64,000 nucleotides of DNA. Source: Burkholderia diffusa (GTDB taxonomy: Bacteria > Pseudomonadota > Gammaproteobacteria > Burkholderiales > Burkholderiaceae). The notes below the pieces were generated by a model. That model searched no databases and was not told the origin of the DNA. It saw nothing but the letters and a program-made list of their open reading frames with translations. The stretch lies in contig NZ_CABVPN010000036.1 of assembly GCF_902499115.1 (NCBI RefSeq), positions 7,230 to 71,229 of the forward strand, written 5' to 3'. Numbering within the stretch: the first letter of the stretch is position 1; each line of letters begins with the position of its first letter. Below, one piece after another: positions 17,907 to 27,600 of the stretch. A program made the translations under genes and the position numbers.

Positions 17907-20081
17907 ATGTTGATGGAGACAGGTGCGGCGCGACGCGCGTGGGCGATCGCTGCCGGGGGAACATTGTGCATGGCGGCCGCAGGCGGCGCGCATGCGCAGG
18001 CGCCGAACGCCGGCGCCACGACGGCCGTGCTGCCGCCCATCGACGTGACCGGCAACGCCGGCGGATCGTCGGTCGGGCTCGTCGGGCTGCGCACCGCCGC
18101 CGGCACGAAGACCGACACGCCGGTGGCCGAGATTCCGCAGACGACCAACATCGTGACCGCGCAGCAGATCGAGATGACCGGCGCGGCCGACCTGAACCAG
18201 GCGCTGCGTTATGTGCCGGGCTTCGCGACGTTCGGCGCCGACAGCCGGACCGACTGGTATGCGGCGCTGCGCGGCTTCACGCCGACGCTGTACGTCGACG
18301 GCGTGCCGGCGCCGAATACGGCCGTCATCGCGAACTGGCGTGTCGACCCATACACGATCGACTCGATCGCGGTGCTGCGCGGGCCGACGTCGGTGCTGTA
18401 CGGCGCGGGCGAGCCCGGCGCGATCGTCGACGCGCACACGAAACTCGCCGACGGCGAGCGCGTGCGCGAAGCCGGCGTGCAGATCGGCAACCATGCGCGC
18501 AAGCAATTCATGGTCGATGTCGGCGACCAGCTCGACCCGGACGACCGGTATGCGTATCGCTTCGTCGGCATCGCACGCGACGGCAACGCATGGACCGGCC
18601 CGAATGCCGACCGGCGCGTCGCGCTCGCGCCGTCGTTTCGCTGGCGGCCGACCGCCGACACGTCGCTGACATTCTCCGCATCGTTCCTGCAGGACAGCGG
18701 CGACATCTCGTCGAACTTCCTGCCCGCGTCCGGGACGGTGCTGCCGAACCCGAACGGCCGCCTGTCGCAGGACATCTACATGGGCGACCCGTCGTTCAAC
18801 GACTACCGGAAGAAGCAATGGTCGCTCGGCTACGCGCTGGAGCACCGCGTGGATGCGATATGGACGCTGCACCAGGACGTACGCTGGTCGCATCTGTCGC
18901 TCGACGACGCGACGGTGTTCGGCACGGGCCTGGTGCCCCGCAGCACGACGAACATGATGCGTTTCGCGGGGCTGTTCCAGCTCAACTACAGCCGGCTCGA
19001 TATCGACAACCACGCGCAGGCGCGCTTCGGCACGGGGCCGCTCGAACACACGCTGCTGCTCGGCGTGCAGTTCGACCGGCAGACGACGACCAACAGCGTA
19101 TGGCTCGCGCTGGCGCCGTCGCTGAACCTGTACCACCCCGTCTATCGGCCGGTCACGGCCGCGATCTTTACCGGCCCGACGTCGCTCGGCCATGTCGACC
19201 AGTACACGGCGATGAACGCGGTCGGCGTGTACGCGCAGGACCAGATCCGCTGGCAGCGCTGGACGATGACGCTCGGCGGCCGCGAGGATCGTGTGAATGC
19301 ACGGTTCGACGGCCGGACGGTCGGTACGCATTCGCGGCAGGACGACAGCGCGTTTTCCGGGCGCGTCGGGCTCGCCTATCAGGGCGATGCGGGGCTGTCG
19401 CCGTATGTGAGTTATTCGACGTCGTTCGATCCGGTCATCGGCGTGCGGATTTATGGTGGCGGCCTGCCGAAGCCGACGCGCGGCACGCAGACGGAAGCCG
19501 GGCTGCGCTGGCAACCGCCGGGCAAGAATCTGATGCTGAGCGCGGCCGTTTATCGGATCGACCAGACCAACGTCGTGACGCCGGCGCCGGCGAATCTCGA
19601 CCCCACCGGCACGACGTCCGTGCAGACCGGCAAGGTGCGCTCGCGCGGCATCGAGCTGAGCGCGCTCGGCAAGGTGACCCGCGAGCTGTCGATCGTCGCG
19701 TCGTATATGTATCAGGACGTCAAGAACGTGCAGGCGAACGACGCGTCGCTGAACAACTGGCCGGTGTCCGTGCCGCTGCCGCGGCAGATGGCGTCGATGT
19801 GGGCCGACTGGACCTGGCATGCGGGCGCGCTGTCGGGCCTCGGGATCGGCGCCGGCGTGCGCTATCAGAGCGCGTCGGCCGGCGCGCCCGACAATTCGCT
19901 GACGGTATCCAGCTTTACGCTGTACGACCTGGCGATGCACTACGAGACGCGCCACTGGCGGTTCGCGTTCAACGTCGCGAACCTGTTCGACCGGCGTTAC
20001 GTCAGCGGCTGCCAGTCGTACGCGGTGTGCGTGTTCGGCAACGAGCGGACGGTGCTGGCCAGCGCGAGATACAACTGGTAG
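17907..20081 (+). CDS. TonB-dependent siderophore receptor
   Basis: 724 residues. A signal peptide ends at about AHAQ (31), followed by a plug domain (about 60-170: IPQTTNIVTAQQIEMTGAAD, VPGFATFG, VLRGPTSVLYGAGEPGAIV) and a 22-strand-type barrel ending in the outer-membrane signature ERTVLASARYNW. The plug and length match the FhuA/FpvA siderophore-receptor group, which takes up ferric siderophores with energy from TonB. A two-Cys loop (CQSYAVC) sits near the last strands. GGAG at 17893-17896 supports the start. No siderophore biosynthesis or ABC uptake genes are nearby, so it may serve a xenosiderophore. A receiver-AraC regulator follows on the other strand. The ligand cannot be told from sequence. 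Confidence 0.93.
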   Translation: MLMETGAARRAWAIAAGGTLCMAAAGGAHAQAPNAGATTAVLPPIDVTGNAGGSSVGLVGLRTAAGTKTDTPVAEIPQTTNIVTAQQIEMTGAADLNQALRYVPGFATFGADSRTDWYAALRGFTPTLYVDGVPAPNTAVIANWRVDPYTIDSIAVLRGPTSVLYGAGEPGAIVDAHTKLADGERVREAGVQIGNHARKQFMVDVGDQLDPDDRYAYRFVGIARDGNAWTGPNADRRVALAPSFRWRPTADTSLTFSASFLQDSGDISSNFLPASGTVLPNPNGRLSQDIYMGDPSFNDYRKKQWSLGYALEHRVDAIWTLHQDVRWSHLSLDDATVFGTGLVPRSTTNMMRFAGLFQLNYSRLDIDNHAQARFGTGPLEHTLLLGVQFDRQTTTNSVWLALAPSLNLYHPVYRPVTAAIFTGPTSLGHVDQYTAMNAVGVYAQDQIRWQRWTMTLGGREDRVNARFDGRTVGTHSRQDDSAFSGRVGLAYQGDAGLSPYVSYSTSFDPVIGVRIYGGGLPKPTRGTQTEAGLRWQPPGKNLMLSAAVYRIDQTNVVTPAPANLDPTGTTSVQTGKVRSRGIELSALGKVTRELSIVASYMYQDVKNVQANDASLNNWPVSVPLPRQMASMWADWTWHAGALSGLGIGAGVRYQSASAGAPDNSLTVSSFTLYDLAMHYETRHWRFAFNVANLFDRRYVSGCQSYAVCVFGNERTVLASARYNW

Positions 20082-20110
20082 CGCAGCATCGCGGGCACGC
20101 CGAACGCGGC

Positions 20111-20917
20111 CTACGCGCCGCGTTGCGGTTCACGGGTCGCGGCGCGCCGGCTCGCGTGGCGCTGGCGCCGCCACTCGGTCGGCGTGATGCCGAAACGTTC
20201 GCGGAAGGCGGTCGCGAAGTTCGCCGGCGTGGAAAAGCCGATTTCCTTCGCGATGCTGGCGATGCTGAGCGACGTCGAATCCAGGAGATCCTGCGCGATC
20301 CGAAGCCGCTCGTGCCGCAGATACTCGAACACGGTCTGGCCGAGATTGTCGCGAAACGCGCGCGACAACCGCTTTTCATGCGTGCCGACCGCACGCGCCA
20401 GTTGCTCGACCGTCGGCGGATCGTTCAGCGTCCGCGACAGGTGGCGAATGGCCGCGCGCACGATGATGTCGTCGTCCATGCCCGCCGCGAACGGGCTTGC
20501 CGTGTCCGACGGCCGGTCGCGCTTCGCCCGCGCGAGCTGCACGCGAATCCGCGCGAGCACCTCGACCGGTTCGAACGGCTTCACCACATAGTCGACACCG
20601 CCGATTTCCAGCCCCTCGAGGCGTTCGTGCAATTCGCCGGCCACGGTCAGGAAGATGACCGGAATCGCGCTCGTCAGCGGATCGGCGGCGAGCCGCCGGC
20701 ACGCGGTGAAACCGTCCATGCGCGGCATGCGGACATCCATCAGGATCACATCGGGCATGAGCGCCTGCGCGCGCTGGCACGCCTGCGCCCCGTCGGATGC
20801 GATGCTGATCCGGCAGCCCGTACCGCGCAGGATGTCGATCAGCAAACGCAGCTGGTCGGGCTGATCGTCGACGATCAGGACATGGGCGTCGCTCAATGCG
20901 GAGATCGATGGGGGCAT
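20111..20917 (-). CDS. response regulator with AraC-type DNA-binding domain (orphan paralogue)
   Basis: 268 residues from the Met at 20917: a receiver (VLIVDDQPDQ, acceptor Asp61 in VILMDVRMPRMDG, Lys in YVVKPFEPVE) and an AraC-type DNA-binding domain (SLSIASIAKEIGFSTPANFA, ITPTEWRR). It is a clear paralogue of the regulator at 8564-9397, sharing nearly the same receiver core and helix-turn-helix. The longer in-frame extension to 21106 lacks family similarity, and the Met at 20917 has an AGGTG upstream. No kinase is adjacent; the DISM kinase 12 kb away may phosphorylate both. Its position between the siderophore receptor and TAA2 suggests control of one or both. Confidence 0.92.
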   Translation of the reverse strand: MPPSISALSDAHVLIVDDQPDQLRLLIDILRGTGCRISIASDGAQACQRAQALMPDVILMDVRMPRMDGFTACRRLAADPLTSAIPVIFLTVAGELHERLEGLEIGGVDYVVKPFEPVEVLARIRVQLARAKRDRPSDTASPFAAGMDDDIIVRAAIRHLSRTLNDPPTVEQLARAVGTHEKRLSRAFRDNLGQTVFEYLRHERLRIAQDLLDSTSLSIASIAKEIGFSTPANFATAFRERFGITPTEWRRQRHASRRAATREPQRGA

Positions 20918-22077
20918 CGTGCACCTGTTCTGGAAAGGCGGCTGGCCGAGATCCCGCGGGCGGCCTGCCCGGTGTGGGGAATCGTCGGACGCCGCTCTAT
21001 GACGACGCGCAAACGCGTCGCACGCTCGTATCGATATTCGGATTGCGTCGGACTGCGCGGCCGGCAACCGGCCGGCGCAATACCGGGCGTTCGTTGTTTT
21101 GATCACTGAACCGGTAATGACACGGACGATTGCGGTGGTGGCGTCGTGAGTGATCGCGGCTGCCGGTATCGATGCGAGCGGAATTGTAGGAGCATATTTC
21201 GATTCCCGCCAGATGGTCTGTCGATAATCGAGTCATGGCGTTTTACATATTTTCAATTATGCGGCGGTTCGTGCATGCGGTGCCGGGCGTCGATATTCGT
21301 CAAAAACCCGCGGATTCCATGTCTGTCCGGGATGCAATCATGCAATTTTCTGGCTCTCCGGCGGAGAGTTGTCCGATGCCGTTTTATTTGAATGCGCTCG
21401 AGCAAAGTATTTATCCGCTTCTAAAAACATTCCGATTAAATGCGGCATATTGCAATCGTTTGCGAGATGGTGGAATTATAGATAACGCATTGAATATATT
21501 GAATTTTACAATCTATAAACAATGTCGCCTTTAATAATTATCGATCGTGTCTCATAATTCGTCCGAACTTTGAGCGACGGATGGCGCCGGACACCGGGAG
21601 ACGAGGCGAACAGCGGTGGATGTTGCGCAATTGGAGTCCGAGGCATCAGTTGATGCATGCGTGGGCGAATGTCCTGCGCATGCGAACAGAAATCCGGTCG
21701 CCGGAGATGAAATAAAAGAAACGGGGTTGGTCGCGCTCGGCGCGTCATCAGATTCGGTGTGTTTATAAAGACGGGTTGAATCTCGCGATTCAACGGGGAT
21801 GAGCTCGTCCATAAATAACGATACGCATTCCTGATGATGTGGCGATTTAACGGAATGAGGCGTTAAGAGACGGCGTGCCTGTGCCATCGAATGCCCCGGC
21901 GATTTGCTCGGTGTCGATGCATGTCGCGCTCGCCATGACGAGGCTGGGCATCGTGGCCAGGTTCCGCACCGAAGTCGTATTCGTAATCGCAGTCGAAGTC
22001 GAAGTCGAAGTCGAAGCTGTCAATAAAATTAAGTAGTCCGTATTCAAACCAGACGCTACAAAACGGAGCAGAACAGC
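20918..22077. promoter_or_regulatory. 1.16-kb non-coding region upstream of TAA2
   Basis: From about 21190 to 21560 the sequence is strikingly AT-rich. No frame in it has a convincing Shine-Dalgarno or protein-like composition. It separates the divergent receiver-AraC gene from TAA2, mirroring the arrangement upstream of TAA1, and ends with a hexanucleotide repeat (21992-22015). Confidence 0.5.
21992..22015. repeat. (GTCGAA)4 hexanucleotide repeat
   Basis: Four perfect tandem copies of GTCGAA end 62 bases before the TAA2 start codon; imperfect units (CGAAGTCGTATTCG) precede them. Slippage here would change promoter or leader spacing in six-base steps and could vary adhesin expression without touching the coding frame. 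Confidence 0.8.
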
Positions 22078-25000
22078 ATGAAGAGGAACCAGATTTCGGC
22101 GCTTGCCGCCGCCATGTTCACGGGTGCAGGTGTGCTGATCGCGGGGGTCGCACACGCGGACAATTTCGTCGACCGTGGCAACCCGGACAACGCGCTGAAC
22201 GGCCAGTGCATCGACGGGACCAACCCGCTTTGCGTGGCGACGAAAAGCGGGAGTTTCGTCGCGGTGAGCACCACGAACGTTACGCAGGGCACGAATGCGA
22301 AGGCTGGTTCCAGCGGTATCGCGATCGGCGACCAGTCGAATGCGAGCAGCAAGGGCGGCAGCAGCAGCGGCGGTGCGATTGCGATCGGGGTCGGTTCGCA
22401 GGCATTGGCGAACTCGGCAACGGCGATCGGTACGGTGGCGGTCGCGCAAGGCAATACGGCGCTCGCGATCGGTCGCCAGTCGGCTGCAATCGGCGATTTC
22501 TCGATGGCGCTCGGCAACGTCGCCGATGCGCACGGCACGAGCTCGATCGCGCTCGGCCACTCTGCGCTGGCCAGCGGCGATCGCTCGATCGCGATCGGCG
22601 GCGCGAACCCGACGTCGAGCGACGGCGTATCGAACGGCGCCGCGTACGACGCAGCGACGCAGACGCGCGCCGGCGGCACGCAATCGGTGGCGATCGGTGC
22701 GGGCGCGCAGACAAACGACAACAATCAGGTGGCGATCGGCTCGGGCAGCGTCGGCGCGAACAACGGCGGCACGCCGGTGTTCGGCGGCACGGCAGCGCCG
22801 GTCGGCGGCGCGGTATCGTTCGGTGCGCTCGGCAGCGAACGCCAGCTCAAGAACGTCGCGGCCGGCGCGGCCGATACGGATGCCGTCAACGTCCAGCAGC
22901 TGAAGAACGTGAACAGCGCGCTCAGCACGAGCATCGGCAACGTCGACGCACACGTGACGTCGGTCGGCAATTCGCTGTCGACTTCGATCACGAACGTCGA
23001 CCAGCGCGTGACCAGCGTCGGCAACAGCCTCAGCACGAGCATCGTGTCGGCAACGCAGAACGTGGTGAAATACACCGACGATTCGCATGCGGCGATCACG
23101 CTCGACGGCAGCAACGGCACCACGATCAGTGGCGTCGCGGCCGGCGTTGCAGACACCGATGCGGTGAACGTCGGCCAGTTGAGGGGCAGCGTCGCGCCGC
23201 TGCAAACGTCCATTTCGACGGCGGCTTCGAACATCACGAACCTGCAGAACAGCGTCTCCGGCATCAACACGTCGCTGAGCACGGCGGCGTCGAACATCGG
23301 CAACCTGCAGGCGGCCGATACGCGCAACGTGAAGTACGACGGCGCGAGCGGGTTCGATTCGGTGACGTTCGCCGGCACGAACGGCACGACCCTGCACAAC
23401 ATCGCGGACGGCAAGGACGTGCACGACGCGGTCAACGTCGGCCAACTGAACGGCGGCCTCGCATCGCTCAGCACGAGCGTGACGAACAACCTCAGCACGA
23501 CGCTCGGCAACCTGAGCACGTCGATCACCAGCCAGATCGGCAACGCGACGAAGAACGCGGTGCAGTACGACGACGACGCGCACGGCGGCGTCACGCTCGG
23601 CGGCAAGGGCGCGCAGGCACCCGTCGGCCTGCACAATATCGCGGACGGCGTAGCCGCGGGCGATGCGGTGAACGTCGGCCAGCTCGGCAATGTGACCGAC
23701 ACGCTCAATCAGTCGATCACGACAGTCGGCAACCAGGTGACGACGAATACGGGCAACATCGCCGCGCTGCAGCAGGATGCGCTCCAGTGGAACGCGAGTC
23801 TCGGCGCGTACGATGCAAGCCACGGCGGCAACGGCCCGCAACTGATCAGCAACGTCGCGGCCGGTAAGAATGGAACCGACGCGGTCAACGTCGACCAGTT
23901 GAACGCGGCGATTCAAAGCGGCACAAGCCAGCTCGATGCGCTGGCCGTGAAGTACGACGATGCGAGCAAGCGGCAGGTTTCGCTCGGGGCGGGCAATGGC
24001 GGGAGCCCGGTGCGTGTGACCAATGTCGCGGAAGGCAACGTGGCGTCCGGCAGCGCCGACGCGGTGAACGGCGCGCAACTGCGCCGCGCGACCGACGGCA
24101 CCGCGGCTGCGCTCGGCGGCGGCGCCACGGCGAACCCGGACGGCTCGATCACCGCGCCGGCCTACAAGGTTGGCGGCGGCTCGTTCAACAATGTCGGCGA
24201 CGCACTCACGAACCTCGACGGCCGCGTCGGCAGCAACACGACGACGCTCGAGAATCAAGAAACGCGCCTCGGCAACGCCGAAACGAACATCGCCGGCAAT
24301 ACCGCCGCGATCGCCGGGCTGCAGCAGGACGCGCTGCAGTTCGACCCGAAACTCGGAGCGTATAGCGCGGCGCGCGGCGGTGCTCCGACCAAGCTGACGA
24401 ACGTGGCCGACGGCAACGTCGCCGCGGGCAGTACCGACGCGGTGAACGGTGGACAGCTGTCGGGCGTGAAATCCGATCTCGAACAGCAGATCACGCAGGT
24501 GTCCAATCAGACCGGCGAGGCCGTGAAGAACGTCGTCAAATACGATGTCGATACGAACGGCAACCGGCTGAATTCGGTCTCGCTCGTCGGCGGCGACGCC
24601 CATTCGGCGGTCGTGCTGAAGAACGTCGCGGCGGGCACCAACGATACCGACGCGGTGAACGTGAAGCAACTGAAGGACGTGCAGTCGAATCTCAGCCAGC
24701 TCGGCGCACTCGCGGTGCAGTACGACGACAGCTCGAAGAGCACGATCACGCTCGGCGGCGCCGGCGGCACGCGCATCACGAATGTGCAGGCCGGCACGCT
24801 CGGCGCAACCAGCACGGACGCGGTAAACGGCTCGCAGCTCTACGCGACCAACCAGCAGGTGTCGAAGAACACGACCGACATCTCCAACCTGCAGGGCAGC
24901 GTGACCAACATCGCGAACGGCAAGGCCGGCCTCGTGCAGCAACAGGATCCGAACGGCGCGATCACGGTCGGGAAGGACACGGGCGGCACCAGCGTGAACT

Positions 25001-25671
25001 TCTCGGGCACGGCCGGCGACCGCGTGCTGACCGGCGTCGCGGTGGGCGTGAACGCGAACGATGCGGTCAACGTCGGCCAGTTCAACGCCGCGCTGCAGAA
25101 CGTGGCGGCCAACGACAAGATCCACACGGCGGCAACCGATGCGAACACGACGTGGATCGCGCGCGCCGATGCGGGATCGATCGGGTCGACGGCGACCGCA
25201 ACCGGCAAGAACGCGGTGGCGGTGGGCCAGGGTTCCGTCGCCGATCGCGACAATTCGTTCTCGGTCGGCGCGCAGGGCAGCGAGCGCCAGATCACGAACG
25301 TCGCGGCCGGGACGGCGCCGACCGACGCGGTGAACGTGCAGCAACTGAACGACAACCTCTCGACCGCTTCGACGCAGGCGAAGAGCTACACCGACCAGCG
25401 CATCGGGCAGGTGTACAACTCGTTCAACGACCTGAAGAAGGACATGTACGGCGGCGTCGCGTCGGCGATGGCGGTGGCCGGGTTGCCGCAACCGACTGGC
25501 GCGGGCCGCTCGATGGTATCGGCAGCGACCGCGAACTATCACGGCCAGCAGGGGTTTGCCGCCGGTTACTCGTATGTGACGGAAAGCAACCGCTGGGTCG
25601 TCAAGGCGTCGGTGACGGGCAACGCCCGCTCGGACTTCGGCGCGGTGGTGGGCGCAGGTTATCAGTTCTGA
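22078..25671 (+). CDS. trimeric autotransporter adhesin, TAA2
   Basis: 1197 residues. An ordinary signal peptide ends near VAHAD (29), without the extended region seen in TAA1. A YadA-type head (about 70-240, many AIG units such as SSIALGHSALASG) follows. A long stalk has repeated neck/connector motifs: ERQLKNVAAGAADTDAVNVQ, GKNGTDAVNVDQL, and a duplicated AALQQDALQW / AGLQQDALQF segment. The C-terminal beta-barrel anchor covers about 1110-1197 and ends GAVVGAGYQF with the terminal Phe needed for BAM recognition. GGAG at 22065-22068 supports the start. It resembles the Bca-type adhesins of epidemic B. cenocepacia, though orthology was not tested. The 1231-residue antisense frame over it is a codon artefact. 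Confidence 0.95.
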   Translation: MKRNQISALAAAMFTGAGVLIAGVAHADNFVDRGNPDNALNGQCIDGTNPLCVATKSGSFVAVSTTNVTQGTNAKAGSSGIAIGDQSNASSKGGSSSGGAIAIGVGSQALANSATAIGTVAVAQGNTALAIGRQSAAIGDFSMALGNVADAHGTSSIALGHSALASGDRSIAIGGANPTSSDGVSNGAAYDAATQTRAGGTQSVAIGAGAQTNDNNQVAIGSGSVGANNGGTPVFGGTAAPVGGAVSFGALGSERQLKNVAAGAADTDAVNVQQLKNVNSALSTSIGNVDAHVTSVGNSLSTSITNVDQRVTSVGNSLSTSIVSATQNVVKYTDDSHAAITLDGSNGTTISGVAAGVADTDAVNVGQLRGSVAPLQTSISTAASNITNLQNSVSGINTSLSTAASNIGNLQAADTRNVKYDGASGFDSVTFAGTNGTTLHNIADGKDVHDAVNVGQLNGGLASLSTSVTNNLSTTLGNLSTSITSQIGNATKNAVQYDDDAHGGVTLGGKGAQAPVGLHNIADGVAAGDAVNVGQLGNVTDTLNQSITTVGNQVTTNTGNIAALQQDALQWNASLGAYDASHGGNGPQLISNVAAGKNGTDAVNVDQLNAAIQSGTSQLDALAVKYDDASKRQVSLGAGNGGSPVRVTNVAEGNVASGSADAVNGAQLRRATDGTAAALGGGATANPDGSITAPAYKVGGGSFNNVGDALTNLDGRVGSNTTTLENQETRLGNAETNIAGNTAAIAGLQQDALQFDPKLGAYSAARGGAPTKLTNVADGNVAAGSTDAVNGGQLSGVKSDLEQQITQVSNQTGEAVKNVVKYDVDTNGNRLNSVSLVGGDAHSAVVLKNVAAGTNDTDAVNVKQLKDVQSNLSQLGALAVQYDDSSKSTITLGGAGGTRITNVQAGTLGATSTDAVNGSQLYATNQQVSKNTTDISNLQGSVTNIANGKAGLVQQQDPNGAITVGKDTGGTSVNFSGTAGDRVLTGVAVGVNANDAVNVGQFNAALQNVAANDKIHTAATDANTTWIARADAGSIGSTATATGKNAVAVGQGSVADRDNSFSVGAQGSERQITNVAAGTAPTDAVNVQQLNDNLSTASTQAKSYTDQRIGQVYNSFNDLKKDMYGGVASAMAVAGLPQPTGAGRSMVSAATANYHGQQGFAAGYSYVTESNRWVVKASVTGNARSDFGAVVGAGYQF

Positions 25672-25746
25672 TGTCGGTCGTAACGCGTTGAACGTTCGGA
25701 CGTGCCGGCAATGCGCGTGATACCCGGTGCTTGCGACAAGTCCATG

Positions 25747-25774
25747 GCCCGAGGTCGATTTCTCGACCTCGGGC
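25747..25774. terminator. hairpin terminator downstream of TAA2
   Basis: GCCCGAGGTCGA, a TTTC loop and its exact complement TCGACCTCGGGC lie 75 bases after the TAA2 stop. The 12-bp stem is strong, but only a weak T-rich stretch follows. Confidence 0.65.
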
Positions 25775-26622
25775 TGTGATTTGCCGTCGAAAAGGTGAAA
25801 TCATCGAGTCCGCCAGGTGTCGGATGAACTTCCGAGTGCAATGCCGGGTGGGTGCATCCGCTCCTTCGGATAATGTCGCCGCGGTGTCACGTTCGACAGT
25901 GTCGTCACGCTATGCGTCGCATCAAGGCCAATCTGCCCTGCGGGCAGTCGCTTCGGAGCGTGGTGATCAACGTCGACCGTGATCAGTTGCGCGTCACGCC
26001 ATCGATCGACGGCGGCCGAACATAAAGAGCCTGAGCCTGAACCTGAACCGAGTTCGGGCATCAGCTTGGGAGTGCGTGCCTTGATATGCTGGATCAGTGA
26101 GCTGCTGTCCGACATGTGTTCGTCAGGGCAGCCGCCCGCGTGAACAATCGCGCCGAGAACAGCCACCAACCGACTCGGGAACGCGAGCGTCGTATGCGAG
26201 GGTTTCGCGACCCGCGACGCACGCAATACTTCCTGTCGTGCTTTGGTCCGATCCGCCAACATTTCGCGGTGAAGAGGCACCTATTACGCGCGGCGCTCCA
26301 TCGCAAACAACTCGCTGCGCGCTTCGACGCCTAGCGCGAGTTCACCAGCGTGGCCCGGAATCCGTCTCCGACAAACTGACATTGTCGTCCGTTGCATTTT
26401 CATGCTCGATGGTCGTTAAGTTGACAATGTCGCGTGAACTAACGCAGCGAGCGCGCCACGATCATCGCGTTGGCCCGCACTACCGGAACCCTGACACGGA
26501 CATCGCCGGTCGATCCCGACCGTCGCGATGCGGCTATGCTCGCCCGTCGGTTGCAATGATTCTCCATTCGGTATGCTGAGTTTACGCTCACCCATGATCG
26601 ACGCCCACGGCGGGCTTGTGCA
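25775..26622. other. non-coding stretch between TAA2 and the catabolic operon
   Basis: No gene is supported. Notable items are imperfect CCTGAA hexamers (26027-26052) and an inverted pair GACATTGTC (26378-26386) / GACAATGTC (26423-26431), the second overlapping a TTGACA -35-like element. That pair may be the leftover promoter/operator of the broken dehydrogenase gene that follows. Confidence 0.4.
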
Positions 26623-26877
26623 GTGGCGCAGGTTCCGGCAGGTGCGCGCGCCTCTAGCAGCCGCCCGACGGCACTGGGCGCTCCCAAGGCCGCCGCACTA
26701 CCTTTGACTGCCATTACCGCGTGGGAACTACTGTTCGACCGGCTGAAGATTGCCGAGCGCGGCGGCGTCGGGCAGTGCATGCTGGTGATCGGCGCGGGTG
26801 GCGGCGTCGGGTCCATTCTCGTGCAACTCGCGCGCCAATTGACCGCCCTGACGGTGAGCGGCACCGCGCTGCTTTAA
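26623..26877 (+). pseudogene. zinc-type alcohol dehydrogenase / quinone oxidoreductase fragment
   Basis: Only the middle of an MDR-family enzyme remains: AALPLTAITAWELLFDRL, the hallmark segment before the cofactor fold, then the Rossmann motif VIGAGGGVGSILVQLARQ. The catalytic N-domain and everything after the second beta strand are missing. The frame closes at a TAA whose last bases overlap the end of the convergent SDR gene, so the junction abuts an intact gene. It is a deletion relic. The intact quinone oxidoreductase at 62513 is a different gene of the same superfamily. Confidence 0.8.
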
Positions 26878-27578
26878 AGCGACGCACCGCCGCACATGAC
26901 GATCTGCTGCCCGGTGATGGCGCTCGCGTCCGCGCTCAGCAGAAAGCCGGTGAGCGCGGCGACTTCCCCGGGCGTGATGAACCGCCCGATCGGCGGCAGG
27001 CGGGGAGGCGTTGCCGCGCGTGCCGGATCCCGCAGGAACGGCGTGTCCGTGGCGCCGGGCGCGACGACGTTGACGGTGATGCCCTTCGGCGCGAGTTCCG
27101 CCGCCCAGGACCGCGCGAGGCCCACCAGCGCGGATTTGGTCGCCGCATACTGGCTGCGCGTGGCCGCGCCGTTGGCGGTGCGGCTCCCCAGCAGCACGAT
27201 GCGTCCGCCGGGGGGCATCCGGGGCACCAGGCGATCGGCCAGAAAGCTCACAGACTCGACGTGCAGGCGCCACATTGCCGCTCCGTCGTCTTGCGAAAGC
27301 TGGCCGAGCGGCGCGGTACGCATGAAACCGGCCGCATGCACCAGTGCGTCCGCCGTACCCAGTTCATCGCACACGGGCCCGAGTGCGGCGAAGTCGGTGA
27401 CGTCGACGGGCACGATTTTCAGCGAATCACGGGGCGTTTCAATGTGTGAGCGGCACAGGCCGGTGACGCGCCAGCCGTCCGACAGCAGACGCTCGACGAT
27501 CGCCTGTCCGATTCCCGACGACGCGCCCGTGACGACTGCATGGCGCAAACCCGAACCCGACTGCTCCAATTGACCCAC
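26874..27578 (-). CDS. SDR-family oxidoreductase
   Basis: 234 residues from a GTG preceded by GCAGGAG. Classical short-chain dehydrogenase: cofactor motif TGASSGIG near the N-terminus, the HAAGF region for NNAG, Ser in LLGSRTANG and the catalytic pair YAATK, then the usual GATDTPF loop and C-terminal TGQQIVMCGG. The family uses NAD(P)(H) to interconvert alcohols and ketones in the cytosol. It is the last gene of the minus-strand operon, 22 bases after the DeoR gene, so it probably oxidises or reduces an intermediate of the sugar-acid pathway upstream. The substrate is not deducible. Confidence 0.9.
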   Translation of the reverse strand: MGQLEQSGSGLRHAVVTGASSGIGQAIVERLLSDGWRVTGLCRSHIETPRDSLKIVPVDVTDFAALGPVCDELGTADALVHAAGFMRTAPLGQLSQDDGAAMWRLHVESVSFLADRLVPRMPPGGRIVLLGSRTANGAATRSQYAATKSALVGLARSWAAELAPKGITVNVVAPGATDTPFLRDPARAATPPRLPPIGRFITPGEVAALTGFLLSADASAITGQQIVMCGGASL

Positions 27579-27600
27579 GATCGCTCCTGCTGCGTTTGAA

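Noticed and set aside
17939..21109. 1056-residue plus-strand frame across the TonB receptor and regulator
   Set aside because: Overlaps the receptor in another frame and the regulator on the other strand; composition typical of GC-rich shadow frames.
21235..21534. 99-residue plus-strand frame in the AT-rich TAA2 upstream region
   Set aside because: No Shine-Dalgarno, no recognisable family; open by chance in a low-GC stretch.
21847..25542. 1231-residue open frame antisense to TAA2
   Set aside because: Arg/His/Val-rich composition without any domain, exactly opposite a well-supported adhesin; it follows from the codon bias of the repeats.
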